A stretch of DNA of 64,000 bases from Effrenium voratum. Taxonomy: Eukaryota > Sar > Dinophyceae > Suessiales > Symbiodiniaceae. The stretch lies in assembly GCA_963377175.1 (NCBI GenBank), contig CAUJNA010001223.1, positions 34,758 to 98,757 of the forward strand, written 5' to 3'. The notes under the pieces were generated by a model. That model was not told the DNA's origin. It saw nothing but the letters and a program-made list of their open reading frames with translations, and ran no database searches. Below are positions 44,787-54,184 of the stretch, one piece after another. Made by a program: the position numbers and the translations under genes. Each line of letters starts with the position of its first letter. Within the stretch, counting starts at the first letter, position 1.

Positions 44787-47700
44787 TTAAAGCAGCGGCA
44801 GTGGCTTCGCGTGCTTAAAGCAGCGATTCTCACCCACGAACTTGGCCACGCACTTCCCGCAGTGCTTGTGTCGCGCCGTGACGCTCCGGAAGTGCTTCAG
44901 CGCCTCCGTGCGGCCGAAGCTCTTGTTCCTGCAGAAGCTCAGCCAGTCCTCCATGACCGTGGCGTAATTGGAGCACTCCACGGCCGGCTTGCTGGCGATC
45001 TCCCAGCTCTCCACACACGAAGTCGGCCGACTCATTGCCCATGTAGGCCCATGTGGCTTGGGCAACGGACACAGGCCAGGGCCGCACAACCGTGTCGCTC
45101 ACCTTGTGAAACACGCTGATCACTTTCAGCAGCACGTACAACAACCCAGGGCAGTTCGCTTGGAGCTTCTCCCTCTCCTTGTGGTCAACCAGAACTTCCC
45201 TCTCATGTGGCGCACGGGGTTGAGCACAAAAGCGAAATGGCCATTCGGCGACCACAAGCCTCCTATCCACTCCTCCATCCATCTCCAAATTCAATCGGGA
45301 GTTGACGCACATGATGAGACCAAATTGGGTCCCAAAGGACACCAAATCGCTGAACAGGTTCCTGGCTCGGACGACCGTCCTCTCCGAGTAGGCTTTCAAG
45401 GTGTCTGGGTGCACCCTCACGGAGGCGCTCATCTCCGGGAAGGCCAGCAAACGGGCGCCGCGGAGTTCCATGTGGGCCGGGGTGGCCTGCTGGCTGTTGA
45501 ACCGGCGAGTGAGCATGTCCGATTCAGTCACGACGCTGCCGTAGGAGCCGAAGACGGCCTTGAGTTGATCGACCCACCATGACTTCCCGTTCTTGCCGTC
45601 ACCCAACGGTGCGCTGCGCTCTTCAAGAGGAAGAGGGTGGTGGACATATTCTCCCAGCAGGAGTACAGCACCCGCACGGCCTCCAAGGAGGGGTGGTCAA
45701 ACACCCGCAGCAGCTTGTCTTTGAGTCGTACTCCGCCACCTCCTGCAGGACGCCCTCCAGGTTGAGCTCGTCCAGGACTGCAAAGAGTTCCCGGGGGTAG
45801 GGGATCCCCAGGCTCTTTCCTTGTTCGCCGGCGTGACGGTCATGTTGATCGTGTTGATCAAGAAGCCATCGCTCGTCATCACCAGTAGTCCTCCCCATCC
45901 AACCTGCTCTGGAAGCTCCGGTCATACAAGGCCCGGCCGACAACGCTCCGCATGGCTTCCCGCCTGTACATTGAGGCTGGGGGAAGACCCTTCCACGTCT
46001 CCGGCAGGCACTTGAAGAGCACCTGAGCCGAGTACTCCGCCAGAAGCTCATCCGCGCGCGCCGGGTTCTCCAGCTGCCATTGCCTGCTCTCTGGGCAAAA
46101 GTAGGCCGTCTCCATGTGCTGATTGGAGCAGCTGAAGACCTTGAAGCACTCACGCACCAATCTGCCATCCTTGAGGATGTGGTGGGGCAAAATTGAAGCG
46201 ACCAGACGGTCGATTCCCTCCACGCCCTTGCTCAAGTAGGCGCGGACCAGCCGCCGGTCCTGCAAAGTCACAAAGAAGCAAAAGCGACGCAACAAAATGG
46301 ACCAAAAAAAGGTTCGGGTAACCAAGGTCTGGACAAAGGTTTGGGCAAGGGTAACCCGCGCCTGCTCGACTCGAAACCAATCCTCATCTCTTGTCTCCCA
46401 ATCCAGATCCGGGTGGCGCCGGCGGTACTCGCTCATGATCTCATCCAGCGACCTGTAGGGCTTGTGCTTCATAGGAAACCCGACCTTCTTTTCGAGCTGC
46501 TCGACCAACGCCTCCTGCTGTTCTGGACGGCAGGCAAACGCGACTCCGTCATACTCCAGGCCGCACACCCTGGCGGTGGTCGCCTCTGTCATCTTTTCCG
46601 TTGTCTCCCTCTCCTGCACATGGCTGTCGGTAAATAACATTTCTGTGACACCAACCCTTTGGCCGACTCGTGGTTGATTCCTACTAGTCGGGGGAAACAA
46701 CACAAAAGGGCTGTTTTCGAAAACCACCATGCTCCTGTATCTCGTGGAGAAGCTCCAAGAGCTGGCCCTTCCAGTTGCCTCCCTGCGCCGCCAGCTCCGC
46801 GGACAGCTCCGGGTAAGCCTGCGTATCGCGCTGTGTGATCGCCCGGATCTCATGCATGAGCTCAGACACGAAGTGCGGGAGCTTCTGGAGCTGGTGCTTC
46901 TGCATGAAGGTCTCCAAATGACACATGCCAGCCCCATTCAGGATGCCACTGAAAAAGCGCTGCGCCTCCTCGCAGTCACCGACGACCGCATAACAAGCCT
47001 CACGGTCCTGCGTCAAGCGGCGGACCTGGACAGCATCTGGGTGCCGCTGTATCAGGGAGAGAACACCTGGTCCACGTCACAGATCGGCAATCCTGAGTGG
47101 CGTTGTAGGAGCTGATGTGCATGTCCACAAGCCGGCGCACCACCAAAGGCAGCTCCAAGAACCGGCCATGGATCTCCTCGCTGATCGTCCCCTTCTTCTG
47201 GGCTTCCTCATAGTCCTTCAAACAGATGCCCGACACAAGCCGGGCGTTGCACCCGTGTGGTCGACCAGTGTCACGGTAGACTGTGAGGACCATGCCAATG
47301 CCCTCGGTGTCCCTGGTCAGCATGTCCGCCACTTGCTCCCGCAAACCCAGCTGACCAAAGGCGCGAAGGCTGCCCGCCATCTCAAGGGCCTCCACGTTGA
47401 TTGGCTCCATCATCCACCTGTCCACGCAGAGCGACTTCATCCGCATCTTCTCCGGCAGGTGGCGGACAGACACTTCCTCAAACCGCCTTGAACCTTGAAG
47501 GACCGGCAAGGCCCCGCCGAAGTCATCCTCCACCACGGCATCATCGGCCTTGTCCTTCTCCACGGTCTCCTTGGTCTCCACGGCCGCCACATCCTCGGTC
47601 TCCTCGGACTCCTCAACCTCCTCGGCCTCCGCGGCCTCCTTGGTCTCCACGGCCTCCACGGCCTCCACGGCCTCCACGGCCACCACAGCCTCGGCCTTGC

Positions 47701-48036
47701 CCTCAGCCTCGTCCAGCAAACTCCGCAGCTCAGCCACCGTGGTCTTGCTCGCAAAAGCAATGCCGTGGTCACGCAACACCTGCTGCAGGTCTGCCTTCCT
47801 CACAGTGCCCGCCTCCAAACGCGGCCTCTTGGCCTCCTGGACGGGGGAGGAACATGTCCAGTCACGAGGTTCCTCCGGTCCTGCACCGATGCTTCCTGCA
47901 TCAACACCTCCTTGCGCTCAGCGTCAGTCTGGCTCTGCGCCTGTGCCATCACTGTCTCCGCCACCTCCTGGGTGCTTGGATCGCCCCCCACCTCCTCCTC
48001 GCCCAGGTACCCCGCCACTTCAGTGAAGGATGGCAT
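44787..48036 (-). pseudogene. D5-like SF3 helicase, broken reading frame
   Basis: D5-type primase-helicases unwind viral DNA at replication forks. The helicase core (about 45606-45015) has MGDGKNGKSWW (Walker A), ARLLAFPEM (Walker B-like), GLIMCVNSRLNLE (sensor) and GGVDRRLVVAEWPFRF, the D5 C-terminal pattern. A frame change near 45015 leads to a Cys/His tail (HKHCGKCVAKFVG) ending at 44787. The upstream part (46.9-45.7 kb) is helical; the N-terminal part has a SAP-like segment (RKADLQQVLRDHGIAFASKT) and an acidic Val/Glu/Ala repeat (47.5-47.7 kb). A primase active site was not recognised. Frames break near 47.82, 47.06, 46.7, 46.35 and 45.85 kb; two of these look like introns ending TTTGCAG and TGTGCAG. 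Start chosen at MPSFTEVAGYLGEEE. Confidence 0.75.
46262..46375 (-). other. candidate spliceosomal intron in the D5-like gene
   Basis: On the minus strand the interval starts near GGTTTCGAG, is pyrimidine-rich at its end (CTTTGTGACTTTGCAG) and resumes with DRRLVRAYLSKG. Its translation is out of character (repetitive Thr/Phe). A second candidate ends at CATGTGCAG near 46.62 kb. Confidence 0.4.
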
Positions 48037-48297
48037 GGCTTAGTGCTGAGACGGCAGATCTCTTCTCGGCCAAAATAGGCTTTGACCGGGGACATCACAG
48101 ATCACGGCACACAAGCATGCGAGTCATCCAAACTCGTGACACGAATGCAACTGGCAACACGCAAGTCCGAGCCATCTATGGCCTTCATCCACAGGCCAGG
48201 TGTCGGATGAGTCGCGGCCTGGGCGGGTAGAGGTCACGACGGTCCCTATGGTCCCTAGAGTTTCTGGGGTCCCTGGGGTTGTCTGCCAGGTGTGAAC
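48037..48297. other. upstream of D5; no gene recognised
   Basis: Short spacer turning into the CCCTAGAG/GGTCCCT-type repeat block. Confidence 0.4.
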
Positions 48298-48662
48298 CCC
48301 AGGGACCTGGGTTGGGCGAGGCAGTACTTAAAAAAACCGAACCCCCCCCAAGACCCGTTGGGCGAGGCAGTACTTAAAAAAAACGAACCCCCCCAAGGCC
48401 CGTTGGGCGAACCCGTACTTAAAAAACCCAGCCCCCTCCCAGACCCGTTGGGCGAGGCAGTACTTAAAAAACCGCACCCCCCCCAAGACCCGCTGGGCGA
48501 GGCAGTACTTAAAAAAACCAGCCCCCTCCCAGACCCATTGGGCGAACCAGTACTTTAAAAAAAAAAGACGAATCCCCCCATACCTGTTGGGCAAACCAGT
48601 ACTCAAAAAAAACCCAGCCCCCCTCCCAGACCCGTTGGGCGAACCAGTACGAAAAAACGAAT
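48298..48662. repeat. satellite, about 50-bp units with AGTACTTAAAAAA
   Basis: Seven or so units share CCCGTTGGGCGA(G/A)(G/C)CAGTACT, an A-run, and a C-rich stretch (CCCCCCAAGACC or CCCCTCCCAGACC). A second array in the same orientation lies at 49258-49600, and shorter relatives at 53398-53530. Confidence 0.85.
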
Positions 48663-48734
48663 CGGGTGCAACGCACCTCTTTTGGGAAGCCTCCCAAACC
48701 ACGTCCTTAGAGACCCCAAGCACAAGACGCAAAC

Positions 48735-49250
48735 ACCCGAGGTCCCTAGGGTCCCTGGACCAAGTCCCACATGACCAGGGTCCCTAGGGTCCCTGGACCA
48801 AGTCCCACATGACCAGGGTCCCTCAAGTCTCTGGAGTCCCTACATTCCCTGGCATCCCTAGGGGTCCCTAGGGTCCCTGGGGTCCCTAAGCTCCCTGAAC
48901 CAAGCCCGCATGTTTTTTGCCACTTTTTTTTGCCACCAAAAATTCTCGGGACCCAGGGACCCCAGAGAATCTAGGGACCCCAGGGACCCCAGGGACCCTG
49001 AGGACCTTGGGTCATGTGCAACTTGGTCCAGGGAGCCCAGGGACCCTAGGGACCTTAAAAACCCTGGTCATGTGGGACTTGGTCCAAAGACCCTAAAAAA
49101 ACCTCAGAAACTGGTCCACAACCCAGAGATGCTGGGGACCTTACAGACCCGGGCCATGTGGGACTTGGTCCAGGGACCCTAGGGACCCTAGGGACCCTAG
49201 GGACCTTACCTTAGGGGACTTGGTCCAGGGACCCAGGGACCCAGGGACGC
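48735..49250. repeat. GGTCCCTAGGG satellite in two opposed orientations
   Basis: Left part (about 48735-48900) repeats GGTCCCTAGGGTCCCTGGAC and CAAGTCCCACATGACCAG; the right part (about 48950-49250) carries the reverse complement words (CATGTGGGACTTGGTCCAGG, GACCCTAGGGACC). The two halves can fold on each other around a T-rich centre. Confidence 0.75.
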
Positions 49251-49257
49251 CAGAAAC

Positions 49258-49600
49258 CTGGGTTGGGCGAGGCAGTACTTAAAAACCCCGAACCCCCCAA
49301 GACCTTGGGCGAACCCGTACTCAAAACAAAACCCAGCCCCCTCCCAGACCCGTTGGGTGAACCAGCACGGAAAAAACAAAACCCTCCAGAACCAGTACTC
49401 AAAACAAAACCCAGCCCCCTCCCAGACCCGTTGGGTGAACCAGTACTTTAAAAAAACCAACCCCCTCCCAGACCCGTTGGGCGAACCAGTACTTAAAAAA
49501 AAAAAGAATCCCCCCAGACCCGTTGGGCAAGTCAGTACAAAAAAAAAAGGAAGCCCCCCCAACCCGTTGGGCGAACCAGTACTTAAAAAACGAATCCCCC
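49258..49600. repeat. second AGTACTTAAAAAA satellite array
   Basis: About seven units of the same family as 48298-48662, same orientation, again entered through an ACCTGGGTTGGGCGAGGCAG boundary, so the flank is duplicated too. Confidence 0.85.
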
Positions 49601-50574
49601 CAGACGGATCCCTCCCCATGTCTGAGGTGTGAAGTGGCATACAGGAATGAAAATCCGAAAACGACAGAAAGTAAGGGAGGGGTGAGCACCGCTGGGGCTC
49701 GGAAAAAAAAGCAGCCTCCGGGAACCCTGGAAACGAAAAAGCTCAGAAAATTTGGGCGCGGCATTACGCCCTAAAAAAGACATCACCAGCGCGCCAGTCC
49801 CTCAGGGCCCTGGCCAGTCGATGTAAAGGTTCCCCAGGAAAATAGTCTTGGACGGGAACAGGTCGACCACCTGCAATCCAGCAAACTTCAAACACCCGTC
49901 CAACCTCAAGAGAAACGGTGTCCCTCGCAAATGCAAGCCGGGGCCACTTCCAAACAAAAAAAACGCAGTCCACTCAAGGCCCAGGCAGCTGATTTTGAGG
50001 TCGAGCAGAGCCTAGCACGGGTGGCGGCGAAACAAGGAAAAACACTCCACATGGCCTCACCAAGTCGGGGCCAAACCTTGCTCGAAGGCGAGTCCAGCCG
50101 TGGCACAAACTGTGGATCCACCTGCGAGTGACCAACAAAGTGGCAAAAGACAGCTCCAGGGGCCGCACCACAAGAAGACCTGCGGGTCGAGCAAAGCCTG
50201 GCATGGGAGGTGGGAAAGCAAGGAAAAAACATTGTAAACCCAGCGTGGCCTCACCAAGGCGGAATGACGAGCTGCACCAAACCTGGATCAGTGTTTGAAG
50301 GAAACCCATCCACCTATCAACATTGACAGCACGGACAATAAAGGCCCGGGCAAAACGCGACTTGCACCCACGCCCCCCGCCCCGGATCAAGAAGAAATGC
50401 CCGAAAAGGCTGCAGCAAGCTTCGCCTTCACAAGGCTCAAGTCCAACCACGACCGACAACGTGAAAACCGTGAGGCGAGCCCGGTAACCCGTCATGCAAA
50501 ATGGACAAAAATACGTCTTTTCCGGCTGGGCACTTTCACTTCAGCGGCCGACATTCTTGACATCCCCGCCCAAA
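49601..50574. repeat. diverged duplicated spacer, no gene
   Basis: Two diverged copies of a segment with GGTCGAGCA(A/G)AGCCT(G/A)GCA, AACAAGGAAAAA and GGCCTCACCAAG lie at about 49996-50080 and 50188-50260. Open frames here are repeats of each other and show no domain. Confidence 0.5.
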
Positions 50575-50687
50575 AAAGCGACTTGCTGGGCGAGGAAGAT
50601 GCCCGTGCATGGCACCAGGGGCACCACGGGGTCCGAGGCTTGCTTGCTGGTGTACTCAGGCGTGGGGAAAAGCTTGATCTTCCCCAT
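50575..50687 (-). pseudogene. truncated second copy of the packaging ATPase start
   Basis: Minus frame MGKIKLFPTPEYTSKQASDP then VVPLVPCTGIFL matches the first 30 codons of the ATPase at 54185 (MGKIKLFPTTE, stop, SSKQPSDPVVPLVPCTGIFL). Just after that the copy loses frame at the P-loop (CCCAGCAAGTCG encodes PSKS in the next frame) and homology ends. The 60 bp upstream of the ATG also match. It is in the opposite orientation to the 54-kb copy. Confidence 0.75.
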
Positions 50688-50870
50688 CGTTACGCAAGTT
50701 CCGGAAGCCGGCCAGCGAGTCCGGGACCTGAAAGTAAAAGCCGGCATGCAGCGTGCACCTTTGGAAGACACGTTGAATGTAACACTGCCGCAACAGACAA
50801 GGCCGGAACCTCACAGAAAGGTCAGCGATCTGCAATCTTCCGAACTCAAACTTGCTTAGAATGGGCGCAT

Positions 50871-50942
50871 GTTCCTTGCAGGAATTGAACCCGCGACCTA
50901 TGGCGCATAGGACCATCGCTCTAACCACTGAGCTAAAGGAAC
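50871..50942 (-). tRNA. tRNA-like gene, anticodon position reads UAU (Ile) with C33
   Basis: 72 nt on the minus strand. Acceptor stem GTTCCTT pairs perfectly with AAGGAAC; D stem GCTC/GAGC with loop AGTGGTTA; anticodon stem ATGGT/GCCAT (last pair T-G); loop CCTATGC; T stem GCGGG/CCTGC with loop TTCAATT. Under standard numbering the anticodon is UAU, but position 33 is C rather than the near-universal U, so specificity and function are doubtful. No intron. It lies between the ATPase fragment and a 91-bp tandem repeat, in the spacer between viral blocks. Confidence 0.75.
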
Positions 50943-50993
50943 TTGGCAATGCCAGCACCATAGCACGGCACATTTTTGTTTGCCAGAACTCAC

Positions 50994-51190
50994 TTTTGTA
51001 TATGCACGAGCGCAGCGTTTTTTGACAATCACCTCAAAACCTGCGCCCTGCCATAGAATCCGTCCCTCCGGAGGATTGAACGAGGTTTGTATATGCAAGA
51101 GCGCAGCGTTTTGTGACACTTGGCCCAAAAACGCGCGCCCTGCTATAGAGTCCATCCTTGGGAAATTTGAACAGGGTTTGTATAGCTGGG
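50994..51190. repeat. 91-bp tandem repeat, just over two units
   Basis: TTTGTATATGCA(A/C)GAGCGCAG starts at about 50995 and 51086, with a third partial start (TTTGTATAGC) at 51177, giving a period of 91 bp. Units share GCGCCCTGC(C/T)ATAGA and a (A/T)TTGAACxxGG end. Confidence 0.8.
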
Positions 51191-51255
51191 CGACGTGTCA
51201 GTGCTGCACTCGCCTTCTTCGGTTTGCGGGCGGCCCGGGGCGGGCCAGCACTACT

Positions 51256-51542
51256 ACTCCCACCTGGGCCTGCGGCCCCCAGCAAGGACTTTGACTACAA
51301 CCAGCCCCTCATCCGCGAGGGGCCCACGATTACATCCGGGCAGAAGAAGCTTGTGCGCTCCCTGCAGGGCGGAGAGCACCGGCTGACCAAGCTGGGCAAG
51401 GGCTTCTTCCACGACAAGTACTACGAGTACCTGGTCCCACGTGCCGGTGATCATCCGGGGCAGGCGGCGCAGCGGGCGGAACGCCGGCGCGGGCTACAAG
51501 CGCAGGGACTGGCTGCCGGTGAATGAGCTGAGAGGCTCCTAG
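51256..51542 (+). pseudogene. fragment of an unidentified, probably viral protein
   Basis: Plus frame KDFDYNQPLIREGPTITSGQ then LTKLGKGFFHDKYYEYLVP; after a one-base frame change near 51443 it continues VPVIIRGRRRSGRNAGAGYK and RRDWLPVNELRGS to a TAG. The GC-rich codon use and basic, aromatic C-terminus resemble the viral genes rather than the spacer. I do not recognise the family. The N-terminal part is missing or joined to repeat sequence. Its last codons and stop lie inside the long inverted repeat that starts at 51528. Confidence 0.45.
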
Positions 51543-51934
51543 CACTCGTCCGTCCAGCATTTGACCTCGTCCTGCGAAGGATTCGAAGTCTAAAACGCTG
51601 CGTGCAGGCGTATGGCTGCAAAATAGTGACCCCTAGATACGCTTGCAATTTGGCTCCAGGTTGCATTTCAAGCGAGCCAACCTTTGCAGGGCTAAGAAAA
51701 AACAAAAAAAAAAGAAAAAAGGGGTCCCAAAAAAAGGGGTCCCCGAAAAAAAGGGAAAAGGGGTTTCCTTTGGCAAAGGTTGACATCGCTTGAAATGCAA
51801 CCTGGAGCCAAATTGCGGCGCATATCTAGGGGTCATTATTTTGCAGCCACACGCCTACACGCAGCGTTTTAGACTTCGAATCCTTCGCAGGACGAGGTCA
51901 AATGCTGGACGGACGAGTGCTAGGAGCCTCTCAG
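51528..51934. repeat. long inverted repeat with arms of about 160 bp
   Basis: Left arm 51528-51688 and right arm 51773-51934 are near-perfect reverse complements (outer ends CTGAGAGGCTCCTAGCACTC and its complement). The 84-bp centre is A/G-rich with GGGGTCCC words. The transcript would form a very long hairpin. The left arm includes the stop codon of the upstream fragment, so the right arm looks like an inverted duplication of that gene's 3' end. Confidence 0.85.
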
Positions 51935-51981
51935 GTAGAATAGAATCCATTTGGGAAACGCCCTCTAAAGAGAGAGCTAGG

Positions 51982-52022
51982 GTTGTCCGCAGTGGGGGAT
52001 TCTACCTCCCACTGCGGACAAC
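51982..52022. repeat. 15-bp perfect hairpin
   Basis: GTTGTCCGCAGTGGG (51982-51996) pairs with CCCACTGCGGACAAC (52008-52022) around an 11-nt loop. Confidence 0.85.
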
Positions 52023-52059
52023 GCGGATAACCCGATTTGCGGCGGCACGGTGCCGCGTG

Positions 52060-52625
52060 TACGCCAAGCCGCTGAACCCCCACAGTCTCCGGGCTCCTTG
52101 CTATATGTGCTATATGTGCTATATCTTACACGCCAAGCCGCGGAACCTCCACTCTCCCCCGGGTCCTTGCTATATGTGCTATATGTGCTATATCTTACAC
52201 GCCAAGCCGCCGAACCCCCACTCTCCCCCAGCTCCTTGCTATATGTACTATATGTGCTATATATTCTGTACGCGCGAAATCTGTACTATATGTGCTATAT
52301 AGGGCCATATAGCACATAAAGCACATATAGCAAGGAACCCGGGGAGAGTGGATGTTCAGTGGCTTGCCTTGTGAGATATAGCACATATAGCACATATAGC
52401 ATGGAACCCGGGAGAGTGGATGTTCAGTGGCTTGCCTTGTGAGATATAGCACATATAGCACATATAGCATGGAACCCGGGAGAGTGGATGTTCAGTGGCT
52501 TGCCTTGTGAGATATAGCACATATAGCACATATAGCAAGGAACCCGGGGAGAGTGGATGTTCAGTGGGTTGCCTTGCGAGATATAGCACATATAGCACAT
52601 ATAGCAAGGACGCGGGGGACTGTGA
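52060..52625. repeat. 69-bp satellite in two opposed blocks
   Basis: Three plus-oriented units (TCCTTGCTATATGTGCTATA, then ACACGCCAAGCCGC; starts near 52095, 52164, 52233) are followed by five inverted units (CACATATAGCAAGGAACCC, then GAGAGTGGATGTTCAGTGG; near 52331, 52400, 52468, 52536, 52605). Period 68-69 bp in both blocks. Confidence 0.85.
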
Positions 52626-52667
52626 GGGTTCGGCGGGTTGGCGCTCCGTACGCGCCGCATTTTGCAT

Positions 52668-52790
52668 GGTTTTTGCATGACATGTGGAACAGCTTGTTTT
52701 TTGCATGACACGTGGAACAGCTTGTTTTTTGCATGACATGTGGAACAGCTTGCACGGTTTTTCACACGGTTTTGCATGTTTGCATGTGCA
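52668..52790. repeat. 28-bp tandem repeat, about three units
   Basis: Units TTTTTTGCATGACATGTGGA then ACAGCTTG, with related TTTGCATG words on both sides. Confidence 0.85.
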
Positions 52791-52857
52791 TGGTTCAAGC
52801 CCTGCCCCCCCTTACCCCCCCACCCTTTTTTCCTGTCAGGTGCACATCCTGGACAAC

Positions 52858-53265
52858 TTCGCAGGCGAGAGGCCGCCGTAACAGGCGAGAGGCCGCCGTA
52901 ACAGGCGAGAGGCCGCCGTAACAGGCGAGAGGCCGCCGTAACAGGCGAGAGGCCGCCGTCGCAGGCGAGGCGAGAAACGCCGCCGTCGCCGAGAGGCCAC
53001 CGTTGCGAGGCGAGAGGCCGCCGTAACAGGCGAGGGGATCAGCCGCCGTTACAGGCGAGGCGAGAAACGCCGCCGTTACAGGCGAGGCGAGAAACGCCGC
53101 CGTCGCAGGCGAGGCGAGAAACGCCGCCGTTACAGGCGAGGCGAGAAACGCCGCCGTTACAGGCGAGGCGAGAAACGCCGCCGTACAGGCGAGGGGATCA
53201 ACCGCCGTCGCAGGCGAGGGGATCAACCGCCGTCGCAGGCGAGGGGATCAACCGCCGTCGCGTAG
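52858..53265. repeat. GCAGGCGAG/GCCGCCGT satellite
   Basis: A 20-bp unit (CAGGCGAGAGGCCGCCGTAA) is repeated about five times, then expands into longer variants with GAGAAACGCCGCCGT and GGGGATCAACCGCCGT. Open frames across it are artefacts of the repeat. Confidence 0.9.
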
Positions 53266-53397
53266 GAGTGTGCGGAGTTTGGTTCAACCTCAAATTGCGC
53301 GAGGATTGGAAAGTTGAATGATTTGGACAAAAGGTGCGCCGAGCAGGCACAGCGCCAAGCAGGCGCAGGCGTTGGCCACTGTGAAAGTGGTTGAGTG

Positions 53398-53540
53398 GCT
53401 CGCCCAATGAGTACGGGTTCGCCCAATGAGTACGGGCTCGCCCAATGAGTACGGGCTCGCCCAACGGCCCCTTAGTGCTGGCTCGCCCAACCTCGTTTGA
53501 TGGCTCGCCCAATGAGTACTGGCTCGCCCAACCTGGTTTC
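53398..53540. repeat. TCGCCCAATGAGTACGGGC repeats
   Basis: Four or five units of about 19-20 bp; the words GCTCGCCCAA and GAGTACTGG are shared with the 48.3- and 49.3-kb satellites in reverse orientation. Confidence 0.8.
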
Positions 53541-53649
53541 CTTGACATTGGTGGCACCAATGTCACAAATGCGAGGTTCCCGGCACAGCGTGATCTCGTG
53601 GACACCCCGGCCGCACCACCTGCCCGGCATAGAAGCCTCCAGCCCACCG

Positions 53650-53750
53650 AGCCCGCGCCGCACCGAGGTCGGGATTCCGACTTCGCTCTGCACCGAGGTC
53701 GGGATTCCGACTTCGCTCTGCACCGAAGTCGGAATTCCGACTTCGCTTTT
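53650..53750. repeat. 30-bp tandem repeat containing a palindrome
   Basis: Three units of CTGCACCGAGGTCGGGATTC followed by CGACTTCGCT. In the last unit GAAGTCGGAATTCCGACTTC is a perfect 20-bp palindrome. Confidence 0.85.
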
Positions 53751-53859
53751 TTTTTGCCCGAAAAACCCATCACCGGGCCAGCCGGAGGTCCGTCAGCGGG
53801 GCTGTCCTCGCGGGTGCCACTGACAGAGTGTTTTTTTCACCATTCACACGCCCAGCCGT

Positions 53860-54019
53860 CAATCCTGGCGTGGGCACAGGATTGCCCCACTCAATCCTGG
53901 CGTGGGCACAGGATTGCCCCACTCAATCCTGGCGTGGGCACAGGATTGCTCCACTCAATCCTGGCGTGGGCACAGGATTGCTCCACTCAATCCTGGCGTG
54001 GGCACAGGATTGCCCCGGT
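53860..54019. repeat. five 32-bp tandem units, each a small hairpin
   Basis: Unit starts at 53860, 53892, 53924, 53956 and 53988. Each has CAATCCTG and CAGGATTG around GCGTGGGCA, so every unit can form an 8-bp stem. The array ends about 170 bp before the packaging ATPase start. Confidence 0.9.
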
Positions 54020-54098
54020 GTCTCCCTGAAAACTCTGGAAGCGCGTCTGTGCACAAAGACGCACTCCCGGGCTCGCCGCCCAGATTGCCCGGAAAACT

Positions 54099-54134
54099 CC
54101 GTCAGCGTCCTGCTGTGTAGCAGGACGCTGACGG
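54099..54134. repeat. 16-bp perfect hairpin upstream of the ATPase
   Basis: CCGTCAGCGTCCTGCT pairs with AGCAGGACGCTGACGG around a GTGT loop. A smaller stem (GCGTCT/AGACGC) lies at about 54033-54052. It is 50 bp upstream of the ATPase ATG, so it may be the 3'-end signal of a preceding viral gene. Confidence 0.8.
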
Positions 54135-54184
54135 ACTCGCCGCCCGGCTTCCCGGCTTCAAATTTGGCAAGTAACGCAAAGGAA

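Noticed and set aside
48328..49764. Open frames rich in LGG, FFKYWFAQRV
   Set aside because: They follow the AGTACTTAAAAAA satellite units and change frame with unit length; no gene is implied.
52795..53426. Repetitive open frames (FLASPVTAA, VLIGRA types)
   Set aside because: They are translations of the GCAGGCGAG and GCCCAATGAG satellites.
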